15,808 bases of DNA, taken from assembly GCA_022839105.1 (NCBI GenBank), contig JALHDH010000079.1:1-15808 (forward strand), in the 5' to 3' direction. Below are positions 13,580 to 15,808 of this stretch, piece after piece; the first letter of the stretch is position 1, and every line of letters starts with the position of its first letter. A program made the translations under genes and the position numbers. Under the pieces are notes generated by a model, which was given only the letters and a program-made list of their open reading frames with translations, searched no databases and was not told the origin of the DNA. The DNA is from a bacterium (GTDB taxonomy: Bacteria; Vulcanimicrobiota; Xenobia; Xenobiales; Xenobiaceae).

Positions 13580-15333
13580 TCGGCTTCCAACTGGTAGACC
13601 GAGACTTCAACCCGGCGATTCTTGAAGTGGTTCTCGGGGTCGGCGGGGTCGGCGGGGACTTCCCAGCCCTTCCCCTCGACCACGAACTTGTTGCCCGGGA
13701 ACTTGTACTTGTTGACCAGGGCGTTGCGGACGGCCTCGGCGCGCTGGGAGGAGAGCTCGCGGACCAGCTTCTCGTCGACGGCCCCCCGGCGGGAGGCATC
13801 GGTATGACCCACGATGGCGATCCGGGCGTTCCCGAACTGGCCTGCCAGCTTGGCGGCCCGATCCAGCACGGCCTCCACGTTGGGATCGTACAGGGTGTTC
13901 GGCTTGGGGTTGCCCATTTCGTCCCGGGCCGGCTCGCGCAGATCGGCCGAGTTCGGATAGAACTGGATCTGGAGCGACGTCGAGACGATCGGGGCCTCGG
14001 CCGAGACCTTCGAGTAGGTGGCCGGAGCGAAGGTGGTGGTGGACTCGTCCTTGTGGTCCTTGAAGCGACCGGCCTCGGCCAGCTTCTTGATCACCGAGAA
14101 GTCTGCCACCTCATCGAAGCGGACCGAGCCGCGGATCAGGCCCAGCTCGCGGTAGACCGAGGAGATCGAGTTCCAGGTCCGCTCGAAGTTGGTCGGGTTG
14201 TTGGCGTTGAGGAAGAACTCGCGATTCTCGGCGAAGTTCGTGATGTGGGCGTCAGCCGCCATGCCCTGGACTTCCTGGGCATCCATGCGGTAGCCGTCGG
14301 CCATCCACTTGATGGCCTGGGCGAAGGTCGTCGAATTGGGATCCTTGACCCTCTCCATGCCTTCGAAGATGCCCTCGACCAGGCCGGCCACGATCTCGGG
14401 GTGATCCTTGGCGAAGTCGGCCCGGACCGCCCAGACGTCGGCGATCAGCTTGTTGGCCTCGGCGGTGGTGGACAGAAGCCGGGTCCCGGGAACCTTCTCG
14501 GCGATGTTGTAGATGTCGGGAGCCCAGGAGACGCAGGCGTCGATGCTGGGATCCGAAACGAAGGCCGCGGCGGCCTCGAAGGCCGTGGCCGTGTACTTGA
14601 CCTGGACGTCCTTCAGCGGGTTGAGCCCGGCGGAGATCAAGAGGCTGTTGATGTAGTACTGCGAGGGGCTGTTGACGGCATAGACCAGGGTCTTGCCCTT
14701 CAGGTCGCGCACGCTCTTGATGGCCTCGCGCACCACGATGCCGTCCCCGCCGGCGGACCAGTCCACCTGCTGGAAGATCCGCAGGGCCGTCCGCGAGTCC
14801 TTGGCCAGTTCCTCAGAGAACAGGACCATCATGTCCAGGGTGCCCCACAGCACGTGGCTCTGCCCCGCGGCATAGGCATCCCGGGCCTGGACCGGGTCGT
14901 CCACCAGCTTGAGGTTGACCATGAAGCCGTGCTTCTTGTAGAAGACGCTCTCGGGGTTGGGGGCGAAGCCGTGGTTGGCGGCCACGATCGGCAACCACCC
15001 GATCCAGACGTTGATCGGGAATTCGACGATCTTCTTGTCCTTGTCCCACTTGTAGGCGCTCACGCCCTTGACGGCGGGCAGTTTCTGGGCCGGGACATAG
15101 CTGTATTCCTGGAAGGTCGTGACCGAGCCGGGCGCCCCGGAGGCGGCCTCGGCGCCCGAGCCGGAGTCCCCGCCCGAGGCGGGAGCGGTCGTGGGCTGCC
15201 CCCCGCCTCCGATCTGGGGAAGGGTTCCCTGGCCGGCCAGCATCTTGTAGCCGAAGAAGGCCAGGGCTCCCACGATCAGGAGCACGACGAGCTTGCCTGC
15301 TGCGGTCAGGCCTGCCGGTTTCTGTTCAGCCAT
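13576..15333 (-). CDS. Membrane-anchored NitT/TauT-type substrate-binding protein fused to an OmpA peptidoglycan-binding domain
   Basis: This 585-residue protein joins three parts. An N-terminal membrane helix (15-32, LVVLLIVGALAFFGYKML) has no signal-peptidase or lipobox site, so it probably anchors the protein in the inner membrane. A Gly/Ser/Ala/Pro-rich linker (33-72) follows. Residues 100-425 form an NMT1/SsuA-like binding domain (IGWLPIVAANHGF, LKGKTLVYAVNSPSQYYI, ACVSWAPDIY). Residues 452-580 are an OmpA-type domain with LQIQFYPNSADL, GHTD (509-512), LSSQRAEAVRNAL (527-539) and NRRVEV (572-577), the residues that bind diaminopimelate in peptidoglycan. A protein with both ends fixed, to inner membrane and wall, suits sensing or capture close to the membrane. 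I recall this fusion in public annotations as a phosphate-type binding/OmpA family protein. The start has GAGGAGG six bases upstream; the stop overlaps the permease GTG. Confidence 0.93.
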   Translation of the reverse strand: MAEQKPAGLTAAGKLVVLLIVGALAFFGYKMLAGQGTLPQIGGGGQPTTAPASGGDSGSGAEAASGAPGSVTTFQEYSYVPAQKLPAVKGVSAYKWDKDKKIVEFPINVWIGWLPIVAANHGFAPNPESVFYKKHGFMVNLKLVDDPVQARDAYAAGQSHVLWGTLDMMVLFSEELAKDSRTALRIFQQVDWSAGGDGIVVREAIKSVRDLKGKTLVYAVNSPSQYYINSLLISAGLNPLKDVQVKYTATAFEAAAAFVSDPSIDACVSWAPDIYNIAEKVPGTRLLSTTAEANKLIADVWAVRADFAKDHPEIVAGLVEGIFEGMERVKDPNSTTFAQAIKWMADGYRMDAQEVQGMAADAHITNFAENREFFLNANNPTNFERTWNSISSVYRELGLIRGSVRFDEVADFSVIKKLAEAGRFKDHKDESTTTFAPATYSKVSAEAPIVSTSLQIQFYPNSADLREPARDEMGNPKPNTLYDPNVEAVLDRAAKLAGQFGNARIAIVGHTDASRRGAVDEKLVRELSSQRAEAVRNALVNKYKFPGNKFVVEGKGWEVPADPADPENHFKNRRVEVSVYQLEAE

Positions 15334-15339
15334 GGAGAA

Positions 15340-15346
15340 CCTCCTC
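15340..15346 (-). promoter_or_regulatory. Shine-Dalgarno site of the binding protein-OmpA gene
   Basis: GAGGAGG on the minus strand lies six bases before the ATG at 15333. It fixes the start just ahead of the membrane anchor. Confidence 0.75.
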
Positions 15347-15366
15347 GAATTGGGGGATGGAAGGGG

Positions 15367-15385
15367 CCCCGCCAGACAGGCGGGG
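15367..15385. terminator. Perfect 7-bp GC hairpin between PspA and binding-protein genes
   Basis: CCCCGCC (15367-15373) and GGCGGGG (15379-15385) flank a five-base AGACA loop in the 78-bp gap. The minus-strand sequence after it (CCCCTTCCATCC) has no U run, so it may be a weak terminator or attenuator, or an mRNA-end stabiliser that lets PspA be made in excess of the downstream genes. Confidence 0.35.
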
Positions 15386-15411
15386 GCAGACTCGATTCAA
15401 GAGCCGGGTAT

Positions 15412-15808
15412 TCAAGCGCCCTGGGCGGGCCCGAGGTCCCGCTCCATCGGCGGGGCCTGGATCTCGGCGGGGGCCGGAGCGGAGGCCAGGCCCATGGCAG
15501 TGGCGAACTCGGCCAGGGCCTGCTTCTCCAGGGCGGACTCCTCCTCGGCCTTGAGCCTCCACTCTCCGGCAGAGGCGGCGTCGCTGGCCACCCGGGCCTT
15601 GCCCATGGCGTCGGTCATGCGCTGGTCCAGGTTCTCTTCCAGGCGATCCAGGGTGGCCCCGCTTCCCGCCAGGTCAAAGGAGGTGGCGGTGGCGATCTCG
15701 GCCAGTTGAGCCTGGGCCTCGGCGATCTCGGCCCGGGAGAGCTTCTGCTTGATGCTCTCGATCCGCTTCTGGGCCTCGCGGACGTACACGTCGCGCTGCT
15801 GGGAGAGG
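15412..15808 (-). CDS. pspA: PspA/IM30-family protein, C-terminal part (5' end off the window)
   Basis: Only the last 131 codons are present; the frame is open through the right edge, so the start lies outside. The visible part is an extended charged helix (VREAQKRIESIKQKLSRAEI, AEAQAQLAEI), then a segment of the PspA type (LDRLEENLDQRMTDAMGKAR with Ala/Glu-rich continuation), and a short Pro-rich tail ending in PMERDLGPAQGA. PspA/Vipp1 proteins are ESCRT-III-like: they bind stressed inner membrane and polymerise to repair it. Without the N-terminal amphipathic helices I cannot separate PspA from Vipp1- or YjfJ-type relatives. It is the first visible gene of the minus-strand cluster, 78 bases before the binding-protein gene. 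Confidence 0.75.
   Translation of the reverse strand, partial: LSQQRDVYVREAQKRIESIKQKLSRAEIAEAQAQLAEIATATSFDLAGSGATLDRLEENLDQRMTDAMGKARVASDAASAGEWRLKAEEESALEKQALAEFATAMGLASAPAPAEIQAPPMERDLGPAQGA

Noticed and set aside
1..15808. Mobile element, prophage or defence island
   Set aside because: No transposase, integrase, terminal repeat, tRNA or phage gene is visible, and composition appears uniform across both blocks.

Overview
This 15.8-kb window is bacterial, gene-dense and GC-rich (roughly two-thirds G+C by eye). It looks like a Gram-negative (diderm) genome: there is an OmpA-type peptidoglycan-binding domain, a lipobox lipoprotein, Sec-type signal sequences and a PspA-family protein. The FHA-ABC exporter and the Ycf46-like AAA+ protein recall families I associate with cyanobacteria and their non-photosynthetic relatives, but that is too weak to name a phylum. 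I see no tRNA, rRNA, CRISPR array, insertion sequence or phage gene. No stretch over 300 bases lacks a gene; the longest gaps are about 125 bases.

The layout is two convergent blocks that meet tail to tail near 7.0 kb, where the last genes overlap by 50 bp. The plus-strand block (1-7053) starts with a tightly overlapping trio: a single-pass membrane protein cut by the window edge, an FHA-ABC-permease fusion (ABCG-like half-exporter) and an exported protein with two similar halves. Then come a 127-bp gap with a strong inverted repeat, an unrecognised helical protein of 274 residues, and a radical SAM enzyme with a B12-binding-like N-terminal domain.

The minus-strand block (15808 down to 7004) reads in transcription order: a PspA/IM30-family protein (only its C-terminal part is present); a NitT/TauT-type substrate-binding protein fused to an OmpA peptidoglycan-binding domain and anchored by one N-terminal membrane helix; its permease; its ATPase; a two-helix membrane protein with long coiled coils; a Ycf46-like AAA+ ATPase; a soluble coiled-coil protein; a TerB-domain protein; and a lipoprotein with a Ser-Pro repeat and a formylglycine-generating-enzyme-like fold. 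Stop/start overlaps of 4 bp, or gaps of 1-13 bp, join six consecutive genes from the substrate-binding fusion to the coiled-coil protein. That suggests one operon with translational coupling.

My reading (inference) is that the minus-strand block is an envelope-stress or membrane-maintenance module. It combines a membrane-binding PspA protein, a wall-tethered solute sensor/transporter, a remodelling AAA+ ATPase with helical partners, and a TerB-type metal- or stress-responsive protein. This block is the most interesting part of the window. The plus-strand trio looks like a phosphorylation-regulated (FHA) export system of unknown cargo.
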